Assembly (NCBI RefSeq): GCF_000820845.2
Contig: NZ_CBXV010000004.1
Location: 1-64,000, forward strand
Length of the DNA stretch: 64,000 nt
Source: Pyrinomonas methylaliphatogenes
GTDB lineage: Bacteria > Acidobacteriota > Blastocatellia > Pyrinomonadales > Pyrinomonadaceae
Direction: 5' to 3'
Shown: positions 25,845 to 34,229 of the stretch, in pieces
Layout: each line of letters starts with the position of its first letter
Position numbering within the stretch: position 1 is the stretch's first letter
The notes under the pieces: model-generated
Database searches by the model: none
Seen by the model: the letters and a program-made list of their open reading frames with translations, nothing else
Told to the model about the DNA's origin: nothing
Program-made: the position numbers and the translations under genes

Positions 25845-27827
25845 GTGAAGAGCATCATTCATCGCTGGGCCATCGCCATCTCGATCGTTTCGATCGCCAC
25901 TTCGACACTTCAGGCGCGCGTGGCGCCTCCATTGCCGCAGGATGCGGCAGCGGCTAAACAAGAGGCGAAAGACTCGGCAGCGGGGAAACGGCCCATAACG
26001 CCAGAGCAACGCGCGCGCGCTTACGCCAAACTTCTGGAAGGGCAGCGGTACTACGTCGGCGCGCGCACGGGGCGATTGACGATCGAAACGCTGCGTCAAG
26101 CGCAAAGGGCTTTCGAGGAGGCCCTGCAGCTTGATCCGACGTTAGCTGAGGCGCATACGGCGCTCGGCGAACTGGCCTTCTTCTTCCTCGACGACGTGGA
26201 GACGGCGGAGCGCGAAGCTCAAGCGGCGCTGAAGATAGACAAGGATAGTTACGGCGCCGCGCGCTTGCTGGCCCGCGTGCTCGTCCTCAAGAGCGGTCTT
26301 CGCGAAAACAAAATAGATCGCCCCATCGCTGAACGCGCGATCGATGCCTTGCGCGAAGTCGTCCGCCTCAATCCGAGCGATGCCGAGGGGTGGGCTTTGC
26401 TCGGCGAGATCTACCTCGCGCTGGGACGGCAGACGGAGGCGATCGATGCGTTCACCCATTGGGCGGCGGCGCCGCCTTCGCTCGATACGCGCTTCTACCA
26501 GATCGTCACGGGCGGCAGGGAGCTTTCGCCAGATGCGGCGGCGGCGCGATTGGGTGAAGTTCTGCTCCGAGCCGGGCGAACTTCAGAAGCGATCGCGGCC
26601 ATCCGCCGAGCCATCGCGCTTGAACCGAGCAACAGAGATTACCTCGCTTTGCTCAGTCGCGCGCTCGAAGCTGGCGGAGGCGGCGATGCCGTCCTCATCG
26701 CCGAGTTGCAGCGGATAGTCGAAAGCGATCCGACCAACATCGCGGCGCTCGATCTGCTCGCGCGCTCGCTCGCCGAAGCGATGCGTTACGATGAGGCCAT
26801 AAAAGCTTATGAGAAGATCTTGCAGGCGCGCGGCGTTGGGCAAAACCCGGTCACGAATGAAGAGGATAAGCAACTTGTCAGCTGGATTCTGGAGCGAATC
26901 GCCTCGCTGCAGAGGCAAGCCGGTCAGACAAACGGCGTGATGGCGACGATCGAACGCATGCGCCGTCTGCTCGGACGTAACGATCCGACCGCGGATTTTC
27001 ATTATGCCTTGCTGCTGCGAGATCAAGGCAAGCGCGCCGAGGCTCTTCAGGTCTTACGAACTGCTCGCCTGCGCAATCCCGACCAACCGGCCCTCATACG
27101 GCTCGAAGCGACGATCCTCGGAGAGATGGGACGGGCCGATGAGGGCGCAGCGTTGTTGCGCGCTCGTTTGAAAGGAAAACCGGAAGACGATTTCATCGAG
27201 CTTTTGAACATCGCCAATGTCTATCTGCAGGCTGGGCGCGCCAAAGAGGCGATCGAAGCATCGCGGAAAGCTTTGGATCTTGCTCCCGCCGCACAAGCGG
27301 CCCGCAACGCCGCGCGACAGAACGGACGTGGGGACCAGGACGATGACCGGACCGATCTGCAGACCCAAGCGCTGCTCATGCTCTCCTCGGCGCAAGAGAA
27401 AGCCGGGGATTTCAAAGGCTCGGAAGAGTCTCTGCGGCGCATTCTGGCGAAGGATCCGAATAACGCTACGGCGCTCAACAATCTCGGATACTTCCTCGTC
27501 GAACGTGGAGAGCGCCTTGAGGAAGCGTTGGAGATGATCAAACGCGCCGTGCAAGCTGAACCGACCAACGCCTCATTCTTGGACAGCCTCGGGTGGGCAT
27601 ACTTCAAATTGGGGAGATTGACTGAAGCGGAGAAATATTTGAGCGAAGCTGCGCGACGCAATCCCGCTTCGGCGACGATCCAAGAGCATCTGGGCGATGT
27701 TTATCACAAGTTGGGTAAGACCGATCTGGCGCGGGCAGCGTGGCGCAAGGCGCTAACGCTCTCGATAGAGGCCGCGGAAACGGCGCGCATCAGAGCGAAA
27801 CTGGATGGAAGCGGAGGGAAGAACTGA
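25845..27827 (+). CDS. Large secreted TPR-repeat protein
   Basis: GTG at 25845 gives 660 residues starting with a good signal peptide (KSIIHRWAIAISIVSIATST), with an AAGGA site 11 bases upstream; ATG 25833 is the alternative. From about residue 70 to the end there are at least ten tetratricopeptide repeats, e.g. EEALQLDPTLAEAHTALGEL, RAIALEPSNRDYLALLSRAL and KRAVQAEPTNASFLDSLGWA. A short Arg/Asp/Gln-rich insert lies near 480-505. It probably acts as a periplasmic scaffold; partners cannot be inferred. It is followed immediately by degenerate repeats. Confidence 0.82.
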   Translation: MKSIIHRWAIAISIVSIATSTLQARVAPPLPQDAAAAKQEAKDSAAGKRPITPEQRARAYAKLLEGQRYYVGARTGRLTIETLRQAQRAFEEALQLDPTLAEAHTALGELAFFFLDDVETAEREAQAALKIDKDSYGAARLLARVLVLKSGLRENKIDRPIAERAIDALREVVRLNPSDAEGWALLGEIYLALGRQTEAIDAFTHWAAAPPSLDTRFYQIVTGGRELSPDAAAARLGEVLLRAGRTSEAIAAIRRAIALEPSNRDYLALLSRALEAGGGGDAVLIAELQRIVESDPTNIAALDLLARSLAEAMRYDEAIKAYEKILQARGVGQNPVTNEEDKQLVSWILERIASLQRQAGQTNGVMATIERMRRLLGRNDPTADFHYALLLRDQGKRAEALQVLRTARLRNPDQPALIRLEATILGEMGRADEGAALLRARLKGKPEDDFIELLNIANVYLQAGRAKEAIEASRKALDLAPAAQAARNAARQNGRGDQDDDRTDLQTQALLMLSSAQEKAGDFKGSEESLRRILAKDPNNATALNNLGYFLVERGERLEEALEMIKRAVQAEPTNASFLDSLGWAYFKLGRLTEAEKYLSEAARRNPASATIQEHLGDVYHKLGKTDLARAAWRKALTLSIEAAETARIRAKLDGSGGKN

Positions 27828-27836
27828 CTGAAATCG

Positions 27837-28121
27837 GTTCCGATCGATTCGAAACGGTTCGCTCCCCAGCCCTCTATCGAAAGAAGATCTGACCGAAATC
27901 TGTTTCGATCCCATCTCGGTTCAATTGGATCTGCTGATGTTCGGGCGCGCGTTTCGGTTATTGGTTCCGGTCTCATCTCGGTTCGATCGGATCGCTTGAA
28001 CTCGCGCGCCGGTTGGGACGGCAGGTATAGTTTCGATTCCACCTTGGTTCGATTGGATCCTAAATCAGTCTGTTAACTGGGGAACTGGACCACGTCGATC
28101 CTATCTCGGATAGGTTGGATT
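27837..28121. repeat. Degenerate 30-bp direct-repeat array, CRISPR-like spacing
   Basis: Four imperfect 30-bp copies lie at 27902-27931, 27964-27993, 28030-28059 and 28092-28121, sharing a core like ATCTCGGTTCRATYGGATC and mostly starting GTTYC. A partial fifth begins at 27837. The intervening stretches are 32, 36 and 32 bases and unrelated to each other. Copies differ from the first by about 4-9 bases. Several could fold into small hairpins (GATCC...GGATC). The spacing is that of a CRISPR array but the copies are too divergent for an active one, and no cas gene is present in the window. Confidence 0.65.
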
Positions 28122-28173
28122 CGGCACGACGCGCTCGCCTGCCGCGCGTCTCGCACATGTTCCGCTCGCCGCG

Positions 28174-28268
28174 GTTTCACAGCCACATCCGTCGCCTCTG
28201 AAGTAGACGTTATCGAGCGAGCCGTCGCTGCCAACCGAGTTTCATAGCCACATCCGTCGCCATCTGAA
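28174..28268. repeat. Pair of near-identical 29/30-bp direct repeats
   Basis: Copies at 28174-28202 and 28239-28268 both begin GTTTCAYAGCCACATCCGTC and differ by one substitution and one single-base indel. They are 36 bases apart. The start GTTTC resembles the array just upstream, but the rest of the repeat is different. Confidence 0.75.
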
Positions 28269-28603
28269 TCCCTATTGAATCGGCTCGCATTTTGTTGTAC
28301 ATTGTTTAACGAGGTTTAGAAGGCAGGGTCGCTGGGATTCTGCGTTCGAAACCTTTGCGCCTTATACGTCTTAAACTTCTCCTAAGGCTGTAAGATGGGC
28401 GCTCAAGCCGCAAGGCTATTGTGTAGATCTGAAGCGGTCTTTGACCTGTTCGTGGAAAAATCTTGTTTATCATCGAAGGATAGATTTCGGTGAGGCTTCC
28501 ACTGATCTCGCCGCAGAAGACGCAGCCCTCAGTCTGCGGCGTTTGAAGTGCGCAAGCGACTCGAAGGTGTTCTTGCCTTTAGGGCAAGGAGAGCGCGCTG
28601 AAT
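28269..28603. other. Non-coding stretch before the CAP-domain gene
   Basis: About 335 bases with no convincing gene. An open frame starting at 28441 runs into the next gene out of frame and has no recognisable sequence. TTGACC at 28441 followed 17 bases later by TGTTTA (28464-28469) is a weak promoter candidate for the downstream gene. Confidence 0.5.
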
Positions 28604-29164
28604 ATGTTGCGGTCGGTCCTTTTGCTTCTCGTCTTGAGCCCATTTCAAGCTATCTATGGGCAAGCGCGTCCGGTGGCTCAACTCTTCTCAACTTGGGAGG
28701 AGCCCATTGGCGGCGGACATCCCTCTGCGGCACCGCGTCTTTCGAAGAGCGCGCCAGCGCTCTATGGTGATCTGGAACGGCGCGTTTTCGAGTTGATAAA
28801 TCAGGAACGCCGCGCTTTAGGGCTCGAGGAGTTGCTTTGGGACGAGACTTTGGCGCAGCTGGCGCGGTTGCATTCGATCGACATGGCAGATCGCGAGACG
28901 CTCTCGCATCTCGGGGCGGATGGCGCCGATACGGTCACGCGCGCGCGCGCGTATGGTGTGCGGGGTTGGCGGGCGCTCGGTGAGAACATAGCCTTCAATC
29001 AAGGATTCGACGATCCAGCCAATATGGCTGTCGAACGCTGGATGGTTTCGCCGAAGCATCGGGCCAACATCACGAACCCTTTCTTCACCCATACAGGGAT
29101 TGGTGTGGCGCGTGCTCCGGATGGTCGCATCTTCTTCACGCAGATATTCGTCGCGTGGCGATGA
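28604..29164 (+). CDS. Secreted CAP (SCP/PR-1) domain protein
   Basis: The 186-residue protein starts with a signal peptide (LRSVLLLLVLSPFQAIYGQA). Residues 55-186 form a YkwD-type CAP domain: ELINQERRALGLEELLWDE, LARLHSIDMADRETLSH, GENIAFNQG and the final segment NPFFTHTGIGVARAPDGRIF, then FTQIFVA. Bacterial CAP proteins are exported and of mostly unknown activity. It stands alone between two gene-poor repeat-bearing stretches. Confidence 0.9.
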   Translation: MLRSVLLLLVLSPFQAIYGQARPVAQLFSTWEEPIGGGHPSAAPRLSKSAPALYGDLERRVFELINQERRALGLEELLWDETLAQLARLHSIDMADRETLSHLGADGADTVTRARAYGVRGWRALGENIAFNQGFDDPANMAVERWMVSPKHRANITNPFFTHTGIGVARAPDGRIFFTQIFVAWR

Positions 29165-29228
29165 TCGTTTTCCGGCCCCTAATAAGCGCATCTTAGATGA
29201 CAGGTTTTTAGATACGGGGCCGTGGACC

Positions 29229-29310
29229 TCATCTGATCATTCGCGCTTCGGCCCAAACTCGCACAGTCGCGTTGATTGCTGGGATAGTCATCTGATCGTT
29301 CGCGCTGCGG
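29229..29310. repeat. Pair of 23-bp direct repeats between the CAP gene and ispE
   Basis: TCATCTGATCRTTCGCGCTK plus CGG occurs at 29229-29251 and 29288-29310, differing at two bases, with 36 bases between copies. The surrounding 29165-29470 stretch has no gene that I can support. Confidence 0.6.
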
Positions 29311-29470
29311 TTCGGAGGCTCCGAAGGTTCGACTTAATCTTTATCTTTCAACCTCGGCGATCAATACACCTGCGCTCCGGTCACCTTGCGCGATGCGTTG
29401 GTGCGGAGTCTGACTATCGTGGGCGCGCGCTTGACAAACGACCGTGCGACTCGAGAGCATGGAACGGTCT

Positions 29471-30427
29471 ATGGCCTTCGAGTTGACGCTTCCTTCCTTC
29501 GCTAAAATTAACTGGACGCTGCGCATCTTAGGGCGGCGTCCGGACGGGTTGCACGAGATTCAGACCATCTTTCAGACGATCAGCTTAAACGATCGCCTCA
29601 GCTTCGCGCGGCTCGAAGATGGGCGGGTGGAGATCTACACGGATTCTCTCGCTCTCCCGACGGGTGAAGCCAATCTCGTTCACAGAGCGGCGAGCGCGTT
29701 GCAAAAGCGTTTCGGCGTTCGGCGCGGTGCGCGTATCAGGATAGAGAAGCGGATCCCAATCGGCGGGGGATTGGGGGGCGGCTCGTCCAATGCCGCGATC
29801 ACTCTACTGGCGCTCGCGCGATTGTGGGAGCTCGACGTGAGCGGGTCTGACTTAATCGAGTTAGGAGCTGAGTTAGGGGCTGATGTCCCTTTCTTCTTCC
29901 TCGGCGGGACGGCCTTGGGCTATGGGACCGGAAGAATGGTCACGCCGTTGCCTGACGTGGAGGCGTCGCATCTGCTGATCATCGTCCCATCGGTGAAGAT
30001 CTCAACGGCGGAAGCCTACGCTTCACTGAACGCCCCCGCCTTGACAAACGAAGAAACAGCGCATATCCTTTCTGTTTCGCGTAAGACAGAGGATCTCGTC
30101 GAACGGTTGCAAGGCGTCTTACGCAACGACTTCGAGCCAACAGTTTTCCGTTCATACCCCGAAGTGAGGCGAGCGCATGAGGCGCTTCTGGAAAGCGGCG
30201 CTAAGTTGGCCTTCTTATCGGGCAGCGGATCGAGCGTCGTCGGTCTCTTTGACAACGAGGAGGAGCGTCAACGAGCGGCGAGCATGCTCCTCGGCGCGGC
30301 GGTGGGACGCATCGAGCTTTGTTCGACGCTCGGGCGCGATCAGTACAGAGCGAGATTGGGCGAGTGCGCGGCGCTTCTCGCTTCGTCGAACGGGGAAGAG
30401 TTTCATTGGGGCGTAGCCAAGTGGTAA
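29471..30427 (+). CDS. ispE: 4-diphosphocytidyl-2-C-methyl-D-erythritol kinase
   Basis: IspE phosphorylates CDP-methylerythritol in the MEP isoprenoid pathway. From ATG 29471 it has 318 residues: the early LPSFAKINWTLRILGRRPDG, the GHMP-kinase ATP loop PIGGGLGGGSSNAA and the C-terminal LAFLSGSGSSVVGLF. An ATG at 29459 is equally possible. The last seven residues (HWGVAKW) and the stop codon are encoded inside the adjacent tRNA-Gln gene, a 21-base overlap on the same strand. Confidence 0.94.
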   Translation: MAFELTLPSFAKINWTLRILGRRPDGLHEIQTIFQTISLNDRLSFARLEDGRVEIYTDSLALPTGEANLVHRAASALQKRFGVRRGARIRIEKRIPIGGGLGGGSSNAAITLLALARLWELDVSGSDLIELGAELGADVPFFFLGGTALGYGTGRMVTPLPDVEASHLLIIVPSVKISTAEAYASLNAPALTNEETAHILSVSRKTEDLVERLQGVLRNDFEPTVFRSYPEVRRAHEALLESGAKLAFLSGSGSSVVGLFDNEEERQRAASMLLGAAVGRIELCSTLGRDQYRARLGECAALLASSNGEEFHWGVAKW

Positions 30428-30481
30428 GGCACCGGTCTTTGGAACCGGCATTCGTAGGTTCGAATCCTTCCGCCCCAGCCA
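30407..30481 (+). tRNA. tRNA-Gln (anticodon TTG)
   Basis: A full cloverleaf is visible: acceptor TGGGGCG (30407-30413) pairs with CGCCCCA (30471-30477). The anticodon stem CCGGT/ACCGG encloses loop CTTTGGA with anticodon TTG at 30439-30441. The T loop GGTTCGAATCC is standard. The discriminator is G and the CCA end (30479-30481) is encoded. The 5' 21 bases overlap the end of ispE. Confidence 0.96.
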
Positions 30482-30499
30482 AAATTAGCTCTAAAACTC

Positions 30500-30531
30500 G
30501 AGGTCAAGGGTCTCGGATGGCCCTTGACCTC
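30500..30531 (+). terminator. Hairpin after tRNA-Gln
   Basis: A perfect 11-bp inverted repeat, GAGGTCAAGGG (30500-30510) and its complement (30521-30531), with a 10-base loop, lies 18 bases after the tRNA. No strong T-run follows, so it may serve as a terminator or as a tRNA 3'-processing structure before prs. Confidence 0.55.
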
Positions 30532-30562
30532 TGATTGCGGATGATGAGCCGAACCCCAGTCT

Positions 30563-31510
30563 ATGAGCACGACGGGCGGTCTTAAAGTCTTCTCCGGAAA
30601 CGCCAACCGCGCGCTGGCCGAAGAGATCTGTAACTATCTGAGCTGCGATCTGGGTCAGGCCATCACGGAACGTTTCTCCGACGGGGAGTTCAACTTCCAA
30701 ATCTGCGAGAACGTTCGCGGTGCTGATGTCTTCATCGTACAGCCGACCTGCCCGCCGACTGATGCGCACTTGATGGAGTTGCTCGTCATGCTCGACGCTT
30801 TTAAGCGCTCATCGGCGGAGCGCGTGACGGCGGTGATCCCGTATTACGGTTACGCGCGTTCGGATAAGAAGGATCGCCCGCGCGTCCCGATCGCCGCCAA
30901 ACTGGTCGCCAATCTGATCAGCAAGGCGGGCGCGGATCGCGTGCTCACGATGGATCTGCATGCGGCGCAGATTCAGGGGTTCTTCGATATCCCGGTGGAC
31001 CACCTGTATGCCGCGCCGGTGATGATCGGCTATTACCAGACCAACGTGCTGCCCAAATTGACGGTGGTCGCTCCTGATACCGGTGGGGCCGAACGCGCGC
31101 GCGCCTATGCCAAGAGGCTGAATGCCGAGCTCGCTCTGTGCGACAAACGCCGCGAGCGAGCGAACGTCGCCGAGGTGCTGCACATCGTCGGCGACGTCCG
31201 TGGGCGAAATTGTCTGATCGTCGATGACATGTGTGATACGGGTGGAAGTTTGACGAAAGTCGCGCGGGCGTTAAAAGAGGCTGGCGCCGAGCGCGTCCAC
31301 GCTTGTTTCACCCATCCGGTCCTTTCCGGCTGCGCCGTCGAACAACTGGCCAACTCGGACATCGAACAGATCGTGACGACCAATACGATCCCTTTGCGCC
31401 CGCAGGCGCGCGAACTGGAGAAGATCAAAGTGCTCAGCATCGCGCCGCTGCTGGCGAAAGCGATCAAATCGATTCACGAAGAGACGAGCGTCTCTTCGCT
31501 CTTCGTTTAA
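30563..31510 (+). CDS. prs: Ribose-phosphate pyrophosphokinase (PRPP synthetase)
   Basis: Prs makes PRPP from ribose 5-phosphate and ATP for nucleotide, His and Trp synthesis. The 315-residue protein is full-length and class I: FSDGEFNFQICENVRG near the start, the flexible-loop YYGYARSDKKDRPR, the LTMDLHAAQIQGFF motif and the PRPP-binding loop CLIVDDMCDTGGSL. It is followed by rplY and pth, a widespread gene order. Confidence 0.97.
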   Translation: MSTTGGLKVFSGNANRALAEEICNYLSCDLGQAITERFSDGEFNFQICENVRGADVFIVQPTCPPTDAHLMELLVMLDAFKRSSAERVTAVIPYYGYARSDKKDRPRVPIAAKLVANLISKAGADRVLTMDLHAAQIQGFFDIPVDHLYAAPVMIGYYQTNVLPKLTVVAPDTGGAERARAYAKRLNAELALCDKRRERANVAEVLHIVGDVRGRNCLIVDDMCDTGGSLTKVARALKEAGAERVHACFTHPVLSGCAVEQLANSDIEQIVTTNTIPLRPQARELEKIKVLSIAPLLAKAIKSIHEETSVSSLFV

Positions 31511-31541
31511 ATCTGTCGGAGTGGAAGGCGGGTTTTTTGAG

Positions 31542-32198
31542 ATGGGAGAGAAGGAGATCGTCGTGCGCGCTAAGAAGCGCGAACGGTTCGGTAAAAACGA
31601 AGCGCGGCGTCTGCGTCGCGCAGGCTTCATCCCGGTTATCGTGTATGGAGGCGACGCCGAGCCGGTCGCCGCGGCAGCGCCACGCAGTGAGCTGGCGGCT
31701 ATCCTGCGTTCTGAGACGGGACACAATACGATCTTCAAAATCGAGATCGAAGGCGTCGGCACGAGCGAGGTCCTCTTCCAAGATTGGGATTTCGATCCCG
31801 TCTACGGTCGCTTGATTCACGCCGATCTGCGCCGCCTGTTGCAGGATCAGACGATCGATGTGACGGTGCCGGTCCATCTTGTCGGCAATCCCGTGGGCGT
31901 GCGCGAGCAGGGCGGGATCCTCGAGCAGGTCGTCCGCGAGATCGAGATCCGTTGCCGCCCGCGCGATATCCCCGAAGCGATCGAGGTCGATGTCTCTCAT
32001 CTCGGCATTCATGACGTGTTGCACGTCGCTGACATCCCGAAGGATGAGAGATTTCAGATCCTCGAGCCTCCCGACACGGTGATCGCTACGGTGGGCGTCG
32101 TGCGCGAAGAGGAGCTTGCAGTTGCCCCGGTCGAAGAGGAGGCAGAGCCGGAGGTCATCAGCAAAGGCAAGAAGGAAGAGGAGAAGGGGGAAAGCTGA
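31542..32198 (+). CDS. rplY: 50S ribosomal protein L25 (TL5/CTC type)
   Basis: The 218-residue protein binds 5S rRNA. The N-terminal L25 domain (about 1-95) contains RERFGKNEARRLRRAGFIP and FQDWDFDPVYGRLIHADL. The C-terminal CTC/TL5 beta domain (96-190) includes VPVHLVGNPVGVREQGGILE. The last 30 residues are acidic then Lys-rich. ATG 31542 is chosen over a GTG at 31521. The place between prs and pth is the usual one. Confidence 0.95.
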   Translation: MGEKEIVVRAKKRERFGKNEARRLRRAGFIPVIVYGGDAEPVAAAAPRSELAAILRSETGHNTIFKIEIEGVGTSEVLFQDWDFDPVYGRLIHADLRRLLQDQTIDVTVPVHLVGNPVGVREQGGILEQVVREIEIRCRPRDIPEAIEVDVSHLGIHDVLHVADIPKDERFQILEPPDTVIATVGVVREEELAVAPVEEEAEPEVISKGKKEEEKGES

Positions 32199-32255
32199 TC
32201 GATCGTATCGCGAGGATGCTGAAGCGCGTCGATCGTCCGTCTGTTATCGAGATCG

Positions 32256-32837
32256 GTGCCCTCTCATTTCTTCATCGTCGGTTTGGGGAATCCGGGGCGT
32301 GAATATGAGTGGACGCGCCATAACCTGGGCTTTATGGTCGTCGATCTGCTGGCGCGTCAAGTGGGAGCGCGGATCAGAAGCGAAGAGTGTCGCTCTTTGA
32401 TCGGTCGCGCCGAACTTGAAGGGCGGCGGGTGAAGTTCGTCAAGCCGCAGACCTACATGAACCTGAGCGGCGAAGCGGTGGCTTGTTTGGCGCGCAAGCG
32501 CGAAGGGTTCGATCCGCGGCGTGACCTTCTCGTCATCTGCGACGATCTGGCGCTACCCTTGGGCAAAATACGCCTGCGCGCGCGCGGCTCGTCGGGGGGG
32601 CACAATGGTTTGAAGTCGATCATCGCTGCGCTTGGGACAGAAGAGTTCATGCGGTTGAGGATCGGCATCAAGCCGGATCACCCGGTCGCCGATGCGGCGG
32701 CCTTCGTCTTGGAGCGATTCCCGCGCGATGCGCGCGCCACGGTGGAGCGAGTCGTGGAGCGCAGCGCGGAAGCCATACGGGCGGTATTACGTGATGGGAT
32801 CGAACGCGCGATGGCCATCTATAACGCCGACCCCTGA
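32256..32837 (+). CDS. pth: Peptidyl-tRNA hydrolase
   Basis: Pth recycles tRNA from dropped-off peptidyl-tRNA. The 193-residue enzyme starts at a GTG (32256). It has the catalytic set: N12 (GLGNPG), H22 (TRHNLGF), D95-region (ICDDLALPLGKIRLR) and SSGGHNGLKSI. The KPQTYMNLSGE motif is intact. The upstream rplY and downstream rpsF complete a translation-related run. Confidence 0.96.
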   Translation: MPSHFFIVGLGNPGREYEWTRHNLGFMVVDLLARQVGARIRSEECRSLIGRAELEGRRVKFVKPQTYMNLSGEAVACLARKREGFDPRRDLLVICDDLALPLGKIRLRARGSSGGHNGLKSIIAALGTEEFMRLRIGIKPDHPVADAAAFVLERFPRDARATVERVVERSAEAIRAVLRDGIERAMAIYNADP

Positions 32838-32929
32838 AAGCGCTATGGCGCCGCAGCGGAAGATCGCAGCTTTCAATCCTTCTTGCTTCGCCTTCGTGGC
32901 GAGGCTAAGAAACCGAGAGGAGGAAGAAC

Positions 32930-33334
32930 TTGGCCGAAAAGAGAGTCTACGAAGTGCTCTTCATCGTCGATCCCAACACCAACGATGAAGAGCTCGGGCG
33001 TTTGAGCGAGAGCTTTCAACAGACGGTAACCGAACAGGGCGGCGCTGTCGTCAAAGTCGAGAATCTGGGGCGGCGCACGCTCGCCTACAAGATCAATCAC
33101 AAGAGCGAAGGCATCTACATGCTCCTTGAGATCGAAGGGACCGGGCGTGAGATCGCCGAGCTCGAGCGGCGCATGCGCGTCAACGACGCCGTGATGCGGT
33201 ATATGACCGTGCGCGTCGATCGAGAGCGCAAACGGGCCGAGAAGCTGCGTCAGCGTCGTGCGCGCAAGGCCAGTCGGCGCGCGAAACCTGTGGCCTCCGC
33301 TCCTACGGAAGCGGCGGAGGCGAGCGAAGCTTGA
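32930..33334 (+). CDS. rpsF: 30S ribosomal protein S6
   Basis: S6 binds S18 in the central domain of the 30S subunit. The 134-residue protein starts at TTG (32930), directly supported by an AGGAGG ribosome site about 7 bases upstream. It has YEVLFIVDPN, LGRRTLAYKINHKSEGIYM and MRYMTVRVD. The tail (about 100-134) is basic, then Ala/Glu-rich. It heads rpsF-rpsR-rplI; no ssb gene lies between rpsF and rpsR. Confidence 0.96.
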   Translation: MAEKRVYEVLFIVDPNTNDEELGRLSESFQQTVTEQGGAVVKVENLGRRTLAYKINHKSEGIYMLLEIEGTGREIAELERRMRVNDAVMRYMTVRVDRERKRAEKLRQRRARKASRRAKPVASAPTEAAEASEA

Positions 33335-33381
33335 AGAGCAACCTCAGCGTTGCGATCTCTGGTAAAGAGTGGTGAAAGATT

Positions 33382-33690
33382 ATGGCGGACAATTACGAAG
33401 AGCAGACGGTCGAGATCGAAAAGGAGGAAGCGCCTGAAGCGGCTCGCACGACGACGACCGGCAAAACGGTCGCGCGTCGTCCGAGGCGACGCAAGCAGTG
33501 TCAGTTCTGTGTGGATAAGATAGATCTGATCGACTACAAGGATGTGAAATTATTGCAGCCCTACATCCCGGAACGCGGCAAGATCTTGCCGCGCCGCATC
33601 TCGGGCGTGTGCGCGCCGCATCAACGGATGTTGGCCACGGCCATCAAACGAGCGCGCATCATGGCCCTGCTTCCTTTCGTCGCGGATTGA
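33382..33690 (+). CDS. rpsR: 30S ribosomal protein S18
   Basis: The 102-residue S18 pairs with S6. The core [20 protein letters not shown], then [20 protein letters not shown] and [20 protein letters not shown] is fully conserved. Cysteines in CQFC and GVCAPH mark the zinc-binding (C+) type. The N-terminal 35 residues are acidic and family-variable. rplI follows 12 bases later behind a GGAGGTGAG site. Confidence 0.97.
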   Translation: MADNYEEQTVEIEKEEAPEAARTTTTGKTVARRPRRRKQCQFCVDKIDLIDYKDVKLLQPYIPERGKILPRRISGVCAPHQRMLATAIKRARIMALLPFVAD

Positions 33691-33702
33691 GGAGGTGAGA
33701 AG

Positions 33703-34185
33703 ATGGCGACAACGACGGTCCTTTTGCGTGAAGATGTCGAGAATCTAGGCGCGCGCGGCGATATCGTCAAAGTCAAAGCCGGATATGCGCGTAACTATCT
33801 TCTGCCGCGCAAACTCGCCGTGGCCGCAACCCCGAGCAATATGCGCCAGATCGAACAGGAGCGTGCGGCGCTTCTGCGTCGCGAGGCGCGCGAGCGCGAG
33901 GCGGCGCAAGCGCGTGCGGCGGAACTGCAAACATTGCGGTTGACTTTCACGCGGCGAGCTGGCGAACACGGCATCCTTTACGGTTCGGTGACGGCGATGG
34001 ATATTGCGGAAGCGCTGCGTGAGCGCGGCATCGAAGTCGATCGGCGTCGCATCACGCTGCATGAGCCGATCAAAACGACGGGCGATTTCACCGTCACCGT
34101 TCGCTTGCATCGCGATGTCGCAGTCGAACTCCCTGTGACGGTGACGGCTCAAGACGCGGAGTCGGAGCGAAAAGAATCGCAATAG
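33703..34185 (+). CDS. rplI: 50S ribosomal protein L9
   Basis: L9 spans the 50S subunit with two RNA-binding ends joined by a long helix. The 160-residue protein has the N-terminal domain VLLREDVENLGARGDIVKVK with GYARNYLLPRKLAVAA, the helix (about 45-80) and a C-terminal domain with HGILYGSVTAMDIAEAL. It ends the rpsF-rpsR-rplI run. A promoter-like pair and a strong hairpin with a T-rich tail follow. Confidence 0.97.
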   Translation: MATTTVLLREDVENLGARGDIVKVKAGYARNYLLPRKLAVAATPSNMRQIEQERAALLRREAREREAAQARAAELQTLRLTFTRRAGEHGILYGSVTAMDIAEALRERGIEVDRRRITLHEPIKTTGDFTVTVRLHRDVAVELPVTVTAQDAESERKESQ

Positions 34186-34196
34186 GCGATAAAAGA

Positions 34197-34226
34197 TTGT
34201 CGCCGCGCGCGATCGTGTAGTATAGT
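34197..34226 (+). promoter_or_regulatory. Possible promoter upstream of dnaB
   Basis: TTGTCG (34197-34202) and TATAGT (34221-34226) are 18 bases apart and resemble a sigma-70-type promoter. Transcription would begin near 34232, exactly at the start of the hairpin that follows. Confidence 0.45.
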
Positions 34227-34229
34227 GCG

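Noticed and set aside
27837-28121. Calling this a functional CRISPR array
   Set aside because: The copies differ too much, there are only four or five, and no cas gene or leader is in the window. It is reported as a degenerate repeat instead.
28441-28770. 109-residue open frame before the CAP-domain gene
   Set aside because: It overlaps the start of a well-supported gene in another frame and shows no conserved pattern or ribosome site.
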